Source of the DNA: Kappaphycus alvarezii
Taxonomy: Eukaryota; Rhodophyta; Florideophyceae; Gigartinales; Solieriaceae
NCBI GenBank assembly: GCA_002205965.3
Contig: NADL03000750.1
Coordinates: 1,364,001 to 1,428,000 of the forward strand
DNA: 64,000 bases
Direction: 5' to 3'
Shown here in pieces: positions 21,028 through 31,499 of the stretch. The notes beneath the pieces are model-generated. The model did no database searches. It had not been told where the DNA came from and saw nothing but the letters and a program-made list of their open reading frames with translations. The position numbers and the translations under genes were made by a program. The stretch's first letter is position 1, and each line of letters opens with the position of its first letter.

Positions 21028-21624
21028 CAGTTAAGAGCTAGCTGGATGGACCACATCGTTCACGTGCAGTGGGGCCCGCGATATGATGGCCATAGCCACC
21101 GACGACCACAAAGTGCAACTGATACGCTGGTAGATGTGTATGCGAATCGTAGCGTCCGAGGTGTGGCATTTCCTGGCTACACGTGGTACAAACTCTTCGA
21201 TGAATAATGTGGTATCCGGAGAGGGGGCACCGAGGGAGTCGAAAACCAGCGGCTGGAATCGGAAACCTGGGTCGCGGAGGGCAGAGAGGGGGGACCAGGC
21301 GCCTTGACAGCTTGTGCTGTAGGTCCTGGATCTTGCGATGGTGCATGAGGGCGGAAGCCCCACCGGCGACTTGCGTCGCTTTGGTGATGGAGGTTTGCTT
21401 GAACGGTGACGTGACGGCGATGTCACATGCGATGGGTCGGTCTGGTAAGCCAGCTTCAGTGTCACGGGGGGGATGCACGAGGAGAATGTCAGCGGGCCTG
21501 TAGTCCGTCCCGGGGAGGAGACTCTCAACTTCGAACTCGTAGTCAAGGCCGGCGGCACGGAACACATTCCACGCGAACACATTGCGAACGGAGTTGCGGT
21601 TCGGCTGTACCCCGTTGTATGCAA
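21028..21624 (-). pseudogene. RLE non-LTR retrotransposon tail, subfamily A
   Basis: Minus strand. 'NVFRAAGLDYEFEVESLLPG', 'YRPADILLVHPP', 'PIACDIAVTSPFKQTSITKA' and 'ATQVAGGASALMHHRK' are followed, after one shift near 21310, by 'GFRFQPLVFDSLGAPSPDTT' and 'YQRISCTLWSSVAMAIISRA', ending 'VHPASS' and a stop at 21028. The terminal codons and following 'ctcttaac' agree with the other subfamily A ends. 5'-truncated within the zinc region. Confidence 0.8.
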
Positions 21625-21639
21625 ATTAAATTGAACGGG

Positions 21640-22020
21640 AGAATCCTAGCTAGACAGCAGGCAAAAGGTCGACCACCTCCGCTGAGCGTCTGCAGCTGCT
21701 CCGTATGTTCCCTGGGATCAATGTCTTGCACAGCTTGTTAGAGGATGGGCTGGAGGCCAAGAATGCCGCAGCCATGATGTCTTTCGCGGATGTGAGCTCT
21801 ATCCGAGATATGGTTTATTCGCGTCACTGGGTTCGACCGGTAACTGGAGTTCTCGGAATACCTTAGTGTCCAGTATTCCACCTGTCAGTGTTCGGATGCA
21901 GTCCTCCATCATTCGGCCGAGCTCTTGCGCGCCTTCGGCGGTGCAGGATGAGGGCACTACGCGCAATAGATAGCCTATTTTGCAGACGCCGAAACAGTAA
22001 CACAGTAGCTGGGACACCAC
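21640..22020 (-). pseudogene. Post-RT fragment of a non-LTR retrotransposon
   Basis: Minus strand. 'KIGYLLRVVPSSCTAEGAQE' and 'LGRMMEDCIRTLTGG' then, across a stop and a shift, 'LTSAKDIMAAAFLASS'-like sequence (~21800-21730). This resembles the helical region between RT and endonuclease. It lies directly upstream of, and in the same orientation as, the 21.0-21.6 kb tail, but the join is imperfect, so it may be a separate fragment or an internally deleted part of the same element. Confidence 0.4.
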
Positions 22021-22139
22021 TTGCCTATTCTCAAGATCAGCAAGTCTCGAGGAAAAGTCTGAGGGACACCACGTGGTTCGTAATGGATCGCGTGGTGCAT
22101 TCTTCAGTACCGACGGGGGTGTTCAGTACTGTACAAAAT

Positions 22140-22272
22140 ACCGCGGTACGTACATGGCCTCCCCTGCGTGGAAGGTTGCCCTGGCTATCTGTCTTGGTAT
22201 CGCGCTATTCCCAGGATCCACTCGTTGTACGGTGTGCTCCCGGCGCTCTGTCGACTTCGCGCCCGTCTTGGA
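22140..22272 (+). pseudogene. Subfamily B LINE fragment leading into the zinc cluster
   Basis: Plus strand 'MASPAWKVALAICLGIALFP' and 'STRCTVCSRRS' matches 'VWRTMVCLRLGVPIFSG...CTYC' of the 47-51 kb element. It stops near 22272, where the 3' tail of an oppositely oriented copy begins. Confidence 0.45.
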
Positions 22273-22563
22273 TCCAAGCGGACGGACGGACGAAAAACCT
22301 TTACAAGTTCTAAGGCACAGAAGTGTGCGGAGGGGATTTAGAGATCAACTACGCAGGCAGTAGGACGACATTCGTTCAGCTGCAAGTAAGAAGACGGCAT
22401 AACTCGCCGGTATCACGTCCATCGCAAAGTTCTCGCCCGCTTCTGTACGGAGGAGTCGCTGCAATCCTCGAACAGTAAGAGTAAAACACCCAAACCTTTC
22501 CCCATCGTCGAACATACGCTTCCTGCCCAAGATCCCAATTCTTCTATTCATAGGGAGTTCCAT
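22273..22563 (-). pseudogene. Subfamily B LINE 3' tail, minus strand
   Basis: The minus-strand frame 22563-22345 includes 'TVRGLQRLLRTEAGENFAM' and ends 'YCLRS' with a stop, followed by a ~70 bp untranslated tail. The tail is a close inverted copy of 22945-23040 ('gatcaactacg', 'tttacaagttct', 'cggacgga' blocks). Only the last ~70 codons remain. Confidence 0.6.
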
Positions 22564-23040
22564 CCATTACCAATGGACATCTACATTCCGGGTGCCTAGT
22601 CTTCACATCAGAGATATTGCCGTCGACATTACTACTGACCACCGTTCTCCTCGCCGCCACACCTCGCCAAGTGCAATTACTGCAGGCACTGCTGCGACAC
22701 TGGCACAGCGAGAGAAACATTGTCATTGCAGCGATTACTGCTACCAACACGATATCCTCCTTTCACCCGTCGGAGTTGATATCTATGGCGCTTTGGGTGA
22801 CGAGGGCCAGAGGTTTCCCCGACGCCTCGCTTCCTCCTCTGCTTCCCGTCGCGGTTCCTCTCCTCAGCAAGAACTTCGCGACTTCGTTACTCGTTTTGCG
22901 TGTAGCCTCCAAGTAATGCAGGCGCGACAGGTTGCCAACCGCTGCCTGCCTACGTAGTTGATCTCTGAATACTATCCGCACACTTTCATGCTCAGAACTT
23001 GTAAAGATTTCCCGTCCGTCCGAGTTTAGACACATCCACC
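22564..23040 (+). pseudogene. Subfamily B LINE 3' tail, plus strand
   Basis: 'MDIYIPG', 'IAVDITTDHRS' (endonuclease Asp pair in decayed form), 'LLSPVGVDIYGALGDEGQRF' and 'ASSSASRRGSSPQQELRDF' end at the stop 22955-22957 after 'RCLPT'. This matches the end of the 51.7 kb element ('AFDIYGSAGPGAERGL', 'RKGSSPAFERD'). The 3' tail to ~23040 is shared, inverted, with the minus-strand copy. It starts head to head against that copy at 22563/22564. Confidence 0.65.
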
Positions 23041-23753
23041 ACTGACACAGAGAACCTTGTTTCCTTCGTACCATTCGCAAGTCCGTTTTGTTCATTCTTC
23101 CTTCCTTACTGACCTCTTCAAATTTTGCCTTCGCTCTTCTCGGCGCTCGCGTTGCACTTGGCGCGGGGGCCGGACCTTTTTCCATTCACGTGCCCTTGCG
23201 ATGGCACAGCCATGACTCCAAATTTCTCGCTACACTGTTGATCATGATGGCTATTTCAAGTGGACTGTCGTCCCGCGCCCTCAGCGCACGTGGGACGACC
23301 TGGGAAAAGCGTGCAAGGACGGCTCTTCTACTACAACAGGATTTACAAAGTTCGCTGTCTTCTGTCGTTTCCCAACCTGCTGTCCATATAGCAGTCTTCG
23401 AAGGAACGTGATCTGCGGTGCGCTGTCAGTCCGTCGCCACTTTAGTTCGTCCGGAGTTTTCCTCGTTGCGGTTGTCGTCGACTGTAAACAGTTATGTTTA
23501 CGTCGAATGCCGCATGTCCGCTGACAGGGCTCGCAGCCACGTTTTAGTCGCCGTTCCATAGTACGCCCGTTTTTGCCGTAGTAGTTCCCACGCCGCCGCC
23601 CCACTGCACAGGCTAATTAGAATCTCACCCTATGTTCCACTCGCAGTAGACTAGTCTTAACATCCAAACATTAAAGAAAACCACTCATTTAACAAAACCT
23701 TCTCCCCGTTATGCTTACACTGGAAGATATGTTAAACTTTACTCATCTCCATC
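23041..23753. other. Spacer upstream of the long LINE; possible minus-strand ORF
   Basis: A minus-strand frame (23604-23281, 107 codons, basic, 'CEPCQRTCGIRRKHNC') is open but unrecognised. Plus-strand sequence is pyrimidine-rich. The first kilobase of the long subfamily A element's 5' UTR may lie here, but its 5' border is not visible. Confidence 0.3.
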
Positions 23754-25037
23754 ATGCCTCCCTACTCCCCCAACTCCCATGGCTTCCCCACCCTTCCTGC
23801 GGCCGCCGCCCCCTCTCCGCCTCCCGCGCGGCCGCCTCTCCGCCCGCATGGACCGGGCAGACGCCCTCCCCTGGATGCGCGCGCCGTACGCGGTCGTCGC
23901 ATCCCGTCTTCCACCCCGCCCATCCACCCCCTCCACGCTGCGTCCGTTACCATCGGTGCAGCTCCCCGAAATCGACCCCGCTATTGGACACAATATTCTC
24001 AATCTCCCTAAGGCGCGCCATATGATTGGCCACCCGGAAGATTTTTCCCAGGCCGACCTTGCCCGCGCCCGCGCCCTCCTCGCCACCGTCACCGACAACC
24101 CTTGCCGCCTCGACTCCCGTACGGACGAACCCGAACCCGTTTGCCCGCCTGCCCCCGCCTCCTCCACGTGGGATTCGCCCCGTCTCCTACGTCCGCCTTC
24201 CCATCCTTTGACACAGCCCACCGCCAGCTCTGCTTGGCCGCCGCCCTTGCCAAGACTAACCTGCCCCCTTCGTCCTAGTCCCGCTCGTCGGGAAATTGTT
24301 CTATCTATATTTTCCCGCCCCGGCACGCCCTGACGTTTTCAACGTCCTCGCTCATCTCCGTCTGACGTACCCGGACCTGTACGTTTCGCCTCTCACGCTC
24401 ACGCAGCACTGCGCCACGGTGGATCTCTCTGCCGCCCACGGTGTGGCCACCCGCCTCCAACGTGAAGCGGCTCGTCTGGTGAGCCCCAAACTGCGTTCGT
24501 GGGTTGCCCATCACGTCCGCAACGCCATGGCGATTGCCCTCCGTCACGATGCCCGCCTCATTGCTGGCCCGCCTCATTGCTGAGGCGCGCCGCCCGACCC
24601 GCGGGAATCCCGCCCGCACGCCCGCTCAAACACCGACCGAACATCCCGCCAAACCCACCGCCCCGGCCCCGACGGAAAATCCGTCGCGGCCTCACCCGGC
24701 CCCGCACAAGCCCCCAAACGCCCAACGGGGGCACATCCTCCCCCCTGCCGCTCCCCGCCCCGCCGCTGGACACACACCGGACCTCACACTCCGCTCCCCG
24801 GGCTCTTCCCCGTCGGCGTCAAAACGCCGATGCCCCGCAACTGAAGAAGCCCAGGCGTCGGAGTTCCTCATGGTGCCCAACGCACCACCGGCGCCCAGGG
24901 CCGGTCTCCCTCCCACCGTCGCCTCTGCGGCAACGATGGGTAACGAGTCCGCACCGCTCGTTTCCATGCAGCCAATGATGGCTGGCGTACATGGTGCGGA
25001 GGAGCCCCACCATCAGTCAACAGGCCAGTCGGCCTAA
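23754..25037 (+). pseudogene. RLE non-LTR retrotransposon, subfamily A, ORF1
   Basis: GC-rich plus-strand frames give a Pro/Ala-rich N-terminus, 'HNILNLPKARHMIGHPEDFS' (23990), and 'FSQADLARARALLATVTDNP'. A conserved-looking core follows: 'VLVPLVGKLFYLYFPAPARP' (24280), 'TYPDLYVSPLTLTQHCATVD', 'VSPKLRSWVAHHVRNAMAI'. A Pro-rich linker with a basic patch 'SASKRRCPATEEAQ' precedes the stop at 25035-25037. A 16 bp tandem duplication at 24552-24583 breaks the frame; ignoring it restores 'DARLIAEARRPTRG'. No RRM or CCHC motif is visible. It lies 17 bp before the ORF2 start, suggesting reinitiation. Presumed RNA-binding ORF1 protein by position only. Confidence 0.6.
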
Positions 25038-25054
25038 CTCCGCTCCTCCCCACC

Positions 25055-28000
25055 ATGGATTCGGTCCACCCCATGGAATCGGACCCCACGCCGCATGATA
25101 CATCGGCGTCATTCCCCTTGCCCACTCCCCTAGACATCCTCTCAACACCCTACCGCGACAGGGATATCTTCCAAGATATTCCCGCCCCCTGCCTCTCGCA
25201 ATTTACCTCCTGTTTATCAAGTTGGTCAAAGCTGCGGCGAATGCTCGTGGGGAAGACGCCACTCAACGAGCATTCCTTCACCTCCACATGCTGCCCACGG
25301 CTGTCCTCCGTCGCTGCTTCGAGGAGAGCGCGGATGGCGGGACCCCAAGAGCCAACGGATCGCCCTCCGAGAGCGCCTCCGTCGTGCGCACACGGGCTCA
25401 CAGTGGGGAGCACTATGGGCCGAAGCTCTCGCAGCACACCAAGCACGGCTTGAATGGTGGGAACGAAACACGCTGTATGCCTAACGGTCCCCGGCGACAT
25501 CGGGCGCGCCCGTCGTGCAGAGGCCCTTTGCGCTGATGCGCGATACGGTGAGGCCATGCGCGCCCTCCACAATGGCCCGCTCGCCGACGTCAACGACCCG
25601 GCGACGATTCAGCGGCTCAGGGATCTGCACCCGACCCCGCCGCGCCCTGTCTCGCCGCTCCCGGAAGGACGACTCCCGCCGCCCCCGTGCATCACTGAGG
25701 CCGCTGTGGAACACGCGGTCGCGGCGTCCCGCGGGACACCACCGCCGGACCCGAACGAACGCCGTCCCGCTGGTTCCACCTCTTGGTTAAGACTCGCGTC
25801 AGTCCTGAGGCCGGCGTGACTGGTCTGCGTGTCCTGACACAGCTCGTTTCTCGGCTCGCACGGGGGAACTCCCGGACGCTGTGCTCCCCCTCGTGGCAGC
25901 GGCGACGCTCCTCCCGCTGCAGCCGACTCCCGACAAGGTCCGCCCGATCGCCATCGGGTCTGTGCTTCGCAGGATAGTGACGAAGGCACTGCTCCCCGCC
26001 GCAATAGCCGATTCACACTCGGTTCTGTCGCCGCATCAGACGGCCAATGGTGTTAAAGCCGGGTTGGACTCTATTGTCCACGACACCCGCACGACACTAC
26101 GCCGCTTCTCCGCCACCCCGAACGTCGCCACGGTCCTCATAGACGCCAACAACGCCTTTAACCGCGTTGATCGGCAGTCTATGCTGGACCTCCTACCAAT
26201 GCTCGCCCCTCGCTAGCCCGCTTCGCAAACATGATCTATGGCCGAATGCAACCGCCATTGCTTGTCCCGAACCGGGATCGCACCGTCATACCAAGTGCCC
26301 AGGGCACCCAACAGGGTGACCCGGCCAGCATGTTGTTGTTCTCGCTAACGAGTCAACCCCTCATCCGTCGGGTTGCTGAGATCCCCAACATTGCTCTCTG
26401 CCAATGGCACGCCGATGACGGCACTATCGTCGGGAACCTGGCGCCATCCGTCAGGCGCTCCGGCTCTTGCCCGAGATGGTCCCACGGTTGGGTTCCACGT
26501 CAACCAACGGAAGACACGCATACATTGGCCTCACGTCATGCCGCCGGATCGAGCAGCCCTCTTAGCGGAATTCCCTCTCGCAGAATGCTCGCGGGATGGC
26601 TTTCCGCTTCTAGGGGCCCCCATTGGGAACAAAACGTTCACGGGAGTTTTCTCCGGTCTAAGATTGCTCAGTGCCGCCGTACCCTGGACCGCCTCCTGCT
26701 GGTCCGCGACGCCCGCGCCCGGTTCCACATGCACCGGATCTGTGCCTCTGCATGCCTCCTATCGCATGCATTCAAGCTCTCAGATCCGCGCTTAGCAGAG
26801 TCCGCCGCAGAAGAATTTGATGATCTACAACGGTCATCGTATGAAAGTTACACGGCATAGCTCTCACGGACTGAGCCTGGGACCAAGTCTGCCTCCCCAT
26901 GCACCTCGGAGGCCAGGGCTTCGAAAGCATCGCCTCGTGCCTCCACGGCGCTGCCGCCGCCAGCATCATTGATGCTGCGCCCGCACGGCAGCGAACTTCC
27001 GCATACGCCACGCCGCGTGCTTGTGCACTAGCTTCTGGCCGCTACCGCGGAGACCGGTCCTTCCTCCTCCGTCAGGCTGGGCCTTCTCTCCGCCGTTTCG
27101 CCCTCTCCATCCCCGGAATAGTCGACCTTTCCACCCTTGACCCTCCAACTCTAGCTGCTTCACCCACCAACACACTAACCCTTCTCAAACGGGTGCAGCA
27201 AGAGGCGCGGGCAAGAGTACATTGGCACGACAACTCCTGGGAGAATGCCCCAAACCCGACCGCCCATAGCGACGCCGACATTCGACATCGCATCCGCGGC
27301 CTAGCGTTCCGCCGCAGCCCTGCTGCGGCGTTTCTCTTCGCTCACCCACGGCAGCTACGAAGGTCCACACTACACACTGGCAGACCATGCTCCGGCGTCA
27401 CCTCGGACTGCCAGTGTACGATGACTCCATGGCCCTCAACTGCCACCACTGTGACCACCCCTTGGACACCCTCGAGGATCACGCCGCCGACCTCTGCTGC
27501 CCTGGTTTCGGCTGTCGTCACCGCCACAACTTCCTATGTAATGCGATTGCGACGCACGTTACCCGCGCCGCGGGTCTGGATACTCGGCGAGAGGTTCCGT
27601 TCCTCGTCCCGGGCACTGAGCTCCGCCCCGCCGATATCCTTGTACAACCACCACCAACCCCGGAAGGCACAACGTTGCGCCCCATTGCCTGTGACATCAC
27701 CGTCGTTTCACCGTTCAAGGCCGCAGTTCGCACCAAGGCGACTCAGGTTGCCGGAGGCGCTGCTGAACTGGCTGCCCGCGACAAGGTTACAACTCTGGAA
27801 CGCAACATCGCCCGACGCCTCCCCGCTCCATCGACTGGCCCATCTTCTGCGCCTTACACGCCGAACTTCACGTTTCGACCTCTGGCGTTTGATTCCCCAG
27901 GTGCCCCTTCCCCTGGAACTATTGCAGTTATCGGGGAGTGAGTTCCGCGGATCGCGTCCAAGTGTCACTCGACAGTTGGCGTTGTCCGCCGCCGTATCTA

Positions 28001-28100
28001 CCAGCGACTGAGTTGCACCCTGTGGTCCTCCATCGCTGAAGCTATCCTGTCGCGAGCACCGATGCGCACGGACGACAAAGTGCATCCGGTTAGATCTTAA
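25055..28100 (+). pseudogene. RLE non-LTR retrotransposon, subfamily A, ORF2 (nearly complete)
   Basis: The ATG at 25055 follows ORF1. Across frames: 'AEALCADARYGEAMRALHN' (25520-25580), 'SPEAGVTGLRVLTQLVSRL' (25800), 'DKVRPIAIGSVLRRIVTKAL' (25938), 'VLIDANNAFNRVDR' (26137; first Asp), 'GTQQGDPASMLLFSL' (26301), 'WHADDGTIVG' (26404; HADD instead of YADD) and 'DARARFHMHRICASACLL' (26710). Then 'CHHCDHPLDTLEDHAADLC' and 'RHRHN' (27440-27530), 'RPADILVQPP' (27624), 'ACDITVVSPFK' (27690) and 'RRIYQRLSCTLWSSIAEAIL', ending 'HPVRS' and TAA at 28098. About 1,000 residues. RT plus C-terminal restriction-like endonuclease (R2-type order); no apurinic-type endonuclease at the N-terminus. About seven frame changes. 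Confidence 0.85.
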
Positions 28101-28133
28101 CCGTATAGTTAAGACGTGCGCAGTCCACAGTAG

Positions 28134-28157
28134 ATACTGAACGCATTAAACTTCTTT
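28134..28157. repeat. Single arm of the 24 bp inverted-repeat element
   Basis: It repeats 19956-19979 exactly over 'atactgaacgcattaaactt' plus 'cttt'. It lies 34 bp after the stop of the long subfamily A ORF2. No opposite arm is found within the next few hundred bases. Confidence 0.55.
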
Positions 28158-28277
28158 TCTGCATTAATACCGAGGGTCCAGAGCAGGATCCGACTCGTAT
28201 TTCAAGCTGTGTCTTAACTATATTTTTACTCATCTGTCATTTCGAGTGTACAGTACACTGCCTGGCCGCCTATTAAG

Positions 28278-28560
28278 ATTAAGATCTAATCGGATGGTCC
28301 GCATCGGTCGCATGCAGTGCAGCGCGCGAGATGATGGCCATCTCTGTCGAGGACCATACGATGCAGCTTAAATGTTGATATAAGCGTGTGCGGAATATGG
28401 TGGGAGAAACGTGACATTTGTTCGAAGCTCGAAGCTCGGTCGGAAACGGATGGTACCGGGGCATGCACTCCTAGTGAGTCAAAAGCGAGGGGCTGATACT
28501 GAAGACTAAGGTCGCGTATATCGCGGGACGGGTCCAGGGAAGCGGGGTTATGATAGTGTG
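28278..28560 (-). pseudogene. Subfamily A LINE 3' tail, minus strand
   Basis: Minus strand 'SLQYQPLAFDSLG' (28490) then, after a shift, 'FRTRLYQHLSCIVWSSTEMA' and 'ATDADHPIRS' with TAA at ~28278. The last codons and the sequence 'agatcttaa' match the end of the long plus-strand element exactly, so the two LINEs converge tail to tail with ~180 bp between their stops. 5'-truncated. Confidence 0.75.
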
Positions 28561-29431
28561 GTGAACATTCACTTACAGATGGTCGAATTTTCTTCTGGCC
28601 TCCCTGCTTTTTATTGGGGTGGGCGCCTGGTTCAGCCGTCGCATGGAGATGTCTTTTAGTCTATTCTAACCCACTTCCATCAAACAGCTTATATCAATTA
28701 GTTTCTATGGTGTCCACTGCAGGATTCGACCATAGGGCTAAACACTTAATGGCACCAAGTCTGGTATGGTGCTGAAGGGATAAGTTTCGGCCTACTACAC
28801 TTTTCACGCAGTTTTCGAGGGAATACGAGAATAATTAAATTTACATTAAATATATGCCATGTATCGCTATTGTAAAAGAGGAAAATGTGGGGTGATTTAA
28901 CATTTGAAAATTATGGTCGGTCGTGGCCCGGAACATCCTACCTTCCTACCTACTATATCCTAGCGTATCGTAAAAATAAGTAGGAAAACGCACTGGAGGT
29001 ACCCGTTAGGCAAATAAAGCGAGAAAAAACCGCCTCATACCTAAAATTTAATTTGAAAAATATGAAAAAGTTACCCATTTTCACTCAAAGGAAGTGCAAC
29101 ATAAGCAGGACTCAACTGGGGTTCAGTCTACAAACCTGACTAGGAAAGCGGCCTTCATCGGAGCTTGAGTTCAGCATCTATGGCAACCTCAAAACAGTGC
29201 CGTTTTGTGATAAGAATATAAATTGAGATAACTTATCATAACAAAGGGAGTATGAGTTGCTCATACTCCATGTCTCAAAAATTTAAACAAAAATTATATT
29301 TAATCAAGGCATGTACGAGATTATGTCACTGGCAAAAAAGCATAGTACCAGAATGCAATTGGAAGGAAAGTTGAGCATCTCCCAATGAAATGAATCATTA
29401 AGTCTGATCCCTTCCCCGACACAGTAGCCGG
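28561..29431. other. No gene seen
   Basis: AT-rich, stops in all frames. 'catactccatgtct'-type short repeats near 29250 are the only structure I noticed. Confidence 0.4.
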
Positions 29432-31115
29432 TCACAATGAAAACCGATGGGAATGCATCAGCGAAATGCAGGATCTTGCCGCTCGCCTGCGATCCGAATG
29501 CGTCTCGTTGAGACAATAACGGACAATTAAACGACGAGGACGCAACACAGTCAACCAGTGTTGCTCCGCTAAAGATTCTGGATAATCAACATAACGCTGC
29601 TTCTCCTGCAGTCTCTTGTGACGTCTCAAAGCAGTCGGCTTGCCCTTGTCCTCCCGCTCTTCTAGAGCGGACAAAAATGCAGATTACGTAAGATGCTGAT
29701 CGTACTTAGAGCTAACCCTGATAGTTCCTTCGTCTTCCACCTCAACCGCCTGTAATAACGATATGGACCGCTTCTCAAAGGAGAAAACAATATCCTCCAG
29801 AGTCAAATCTTTGCTCAAATCGGCACAATAAAACGGAAGCAACTGGAGAGGCTCCATAGAGGGGTATGCCATTGCGTAGTCCCATATTCCAGTACGGCTA
29901 AAGCCACTTCTTACACTGGAATAAGTACTAGACGAACTGAATCCAGCCGATAGTAGACTCGCATCATCGAATGAATCTAGAACCCGCTTCTCTCTGATCA
30001 TTGCATCAAATTATTGCTGCAAATGCGTCTTAAAAGACGAAAACACTGACACATCAAGCGGCTGCAACACATGGGGCTTATGAGCAGGCAACCCTATCAC
30101 CATAATTTTGTTTCGACGAAAAAGACTAAGAACCTCAAGCTGCACATGACATGCATATCTATCTATGAAAAGCAAAAATGCTGTATATCTGCTCTGAGAT
30201 CAGTTATTTCGTCAGTAAAAATTCTTTCCCAATCCAAAAATATTGCAGAGTCTACACCGGCCGGATCACGTTGATAAAAATATGAGTCTAAGAGATAGTC
30301 CATGACGGTCTGCACATTTCCCCTAACCCTCCTGAAATGGGGATGCTTTCCAGAATAGACACAAACGGCTTGCATGATTTTCCCGCGGCATTGCACACGA
30401 ACATAAGGGTCACGCGGTCTAGTGGCCCTTTCGTACCAACAAATGTTGTGACAAGATTCTTGTCCCGATACTCAATTGCCTTCCTTGCGCAACGTCTGGC
30501 CATGCTTCGGAAAAAGACAACTGTTTCATCGAGGTTGAATACATAACGAGGGTCGGTAATTCCAAAAACGATCAACAGCAGCTTTCGCACGTGCAAAATG
30601 CTCTCCAGCAATTGCGCTTGTGACGGCTTTAGTTCTCTTATCATTAATTGCTCTCATTGCCTTGATTTGTAAACTTTAATGACTTGATATAAACGAAGAA
30701 ACCTACTGCTTAGATGGTTTGGTTCTACGAAATTGTACGTGATCTCTCCGCTCGGTTGGTAGATCTTCCATAACGGAGCAGAAAAGGTCAGCAAGGTCTT
30801 TTCGGGTCAGAGGCAGGCAAACATCGACGTAGTATTTCGCAGCTTGACAAATCAATTTCTCCTCTTTATCTTAAAGAATTATGGGGCCACCACGTTCCCT
30901 GATAACAAAATAGATGTCTCCAGGACACTCTGGTTCATGTACTTCCTCGGCGACCCATTGCAATAACGCGCGATTAAGCTTACAGCGATCGAGGGAGTAC
31001 ATTTACCGAGCCTGCGAAAAGAACCCCCATTGTTGATGCGATGAAAAATGGCTTTCTGAAGTCGATCTAATGTTGAGAGAACGTTGAGGTCTGCACTCAG
31101 TTCCGTATCAGCCAT
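29432..31115 (-). pseudogene. pogo/Tigger-type (DDE_1, CENP-B-like) transposase relic
   Basis: Minus strand. It starts 'MADTELSADLNVLSTLDRLQ' and 'HRINNGGSFRRLGK' (psq-type helix-turn-helix, ~31020). The catalytic domain reads 'RYVFNLDETVVFF' (~30530; first Asp), 'RVTLMFVCNAAGKSCKPF' (~30400), 'FLDWERIFTDEITDLRADI', 'DRYACHVQLEVLSLF' (~30150; second Asp in DxxxxH), and 'LPAHKPHVLQPLDVSVFSS' (~30070; third Asp in LQPLD). The tail 'ALEEREDKGKPTALRRHK' lies at 29650. Order and spacing are those of pogo/Tigger/jerky transposases. Four or so frame changes, but all three catalytic positions can still be read. Terminal inverted repeats not identified. Confidence 0.9.
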
Positions 31116-31499
31116 GATTTTGTCGGGACGAATTCCTCACCTAGTTTAAGGCTGGCGTAAAACTGGTACTGTTACTCCTCCACTCCCCCCTCATCTAATT
31201 TGGCAGTCATCGGACGTCCAGTTCGTTCATGGGATGACTCAGCAGTTTCGATTCTCCCGCCAGAGACTCAGCAACTGCCCGAAAGTGGGCTGTTTTTTCA
31301 AAATTAATGTCTCAATTTTTATTCATTGTTTCAATTTATATGCCGAACAGTTACCCAGCAACCATGCCGACTAGAATGCATAAAACTTGACTAAATTAAA
31401 ATAATATAACTCTAATTACTCACAAACTACGGGGGAGCTCAATCCCTTTCGAAATAGGGCGGTAATTTCAAAAGTTCAAAACATCGTATGCAATCGGTC

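Noticed and set aside
22763..23185. 140-codon minus-strand ORF
   Set aside because: Antisense of the subfamily B LINE tail and its 3' UTR.
23739..24326. 195-codon minus-strand Gly/Arg-rich ORF, with similar ones at 24558-24977 and 48388-48897
   Set aside because: Antisense shadows of the GC-rich LINE ORF1 and ORF2, which carry the recognisable motifs on the plus strand.
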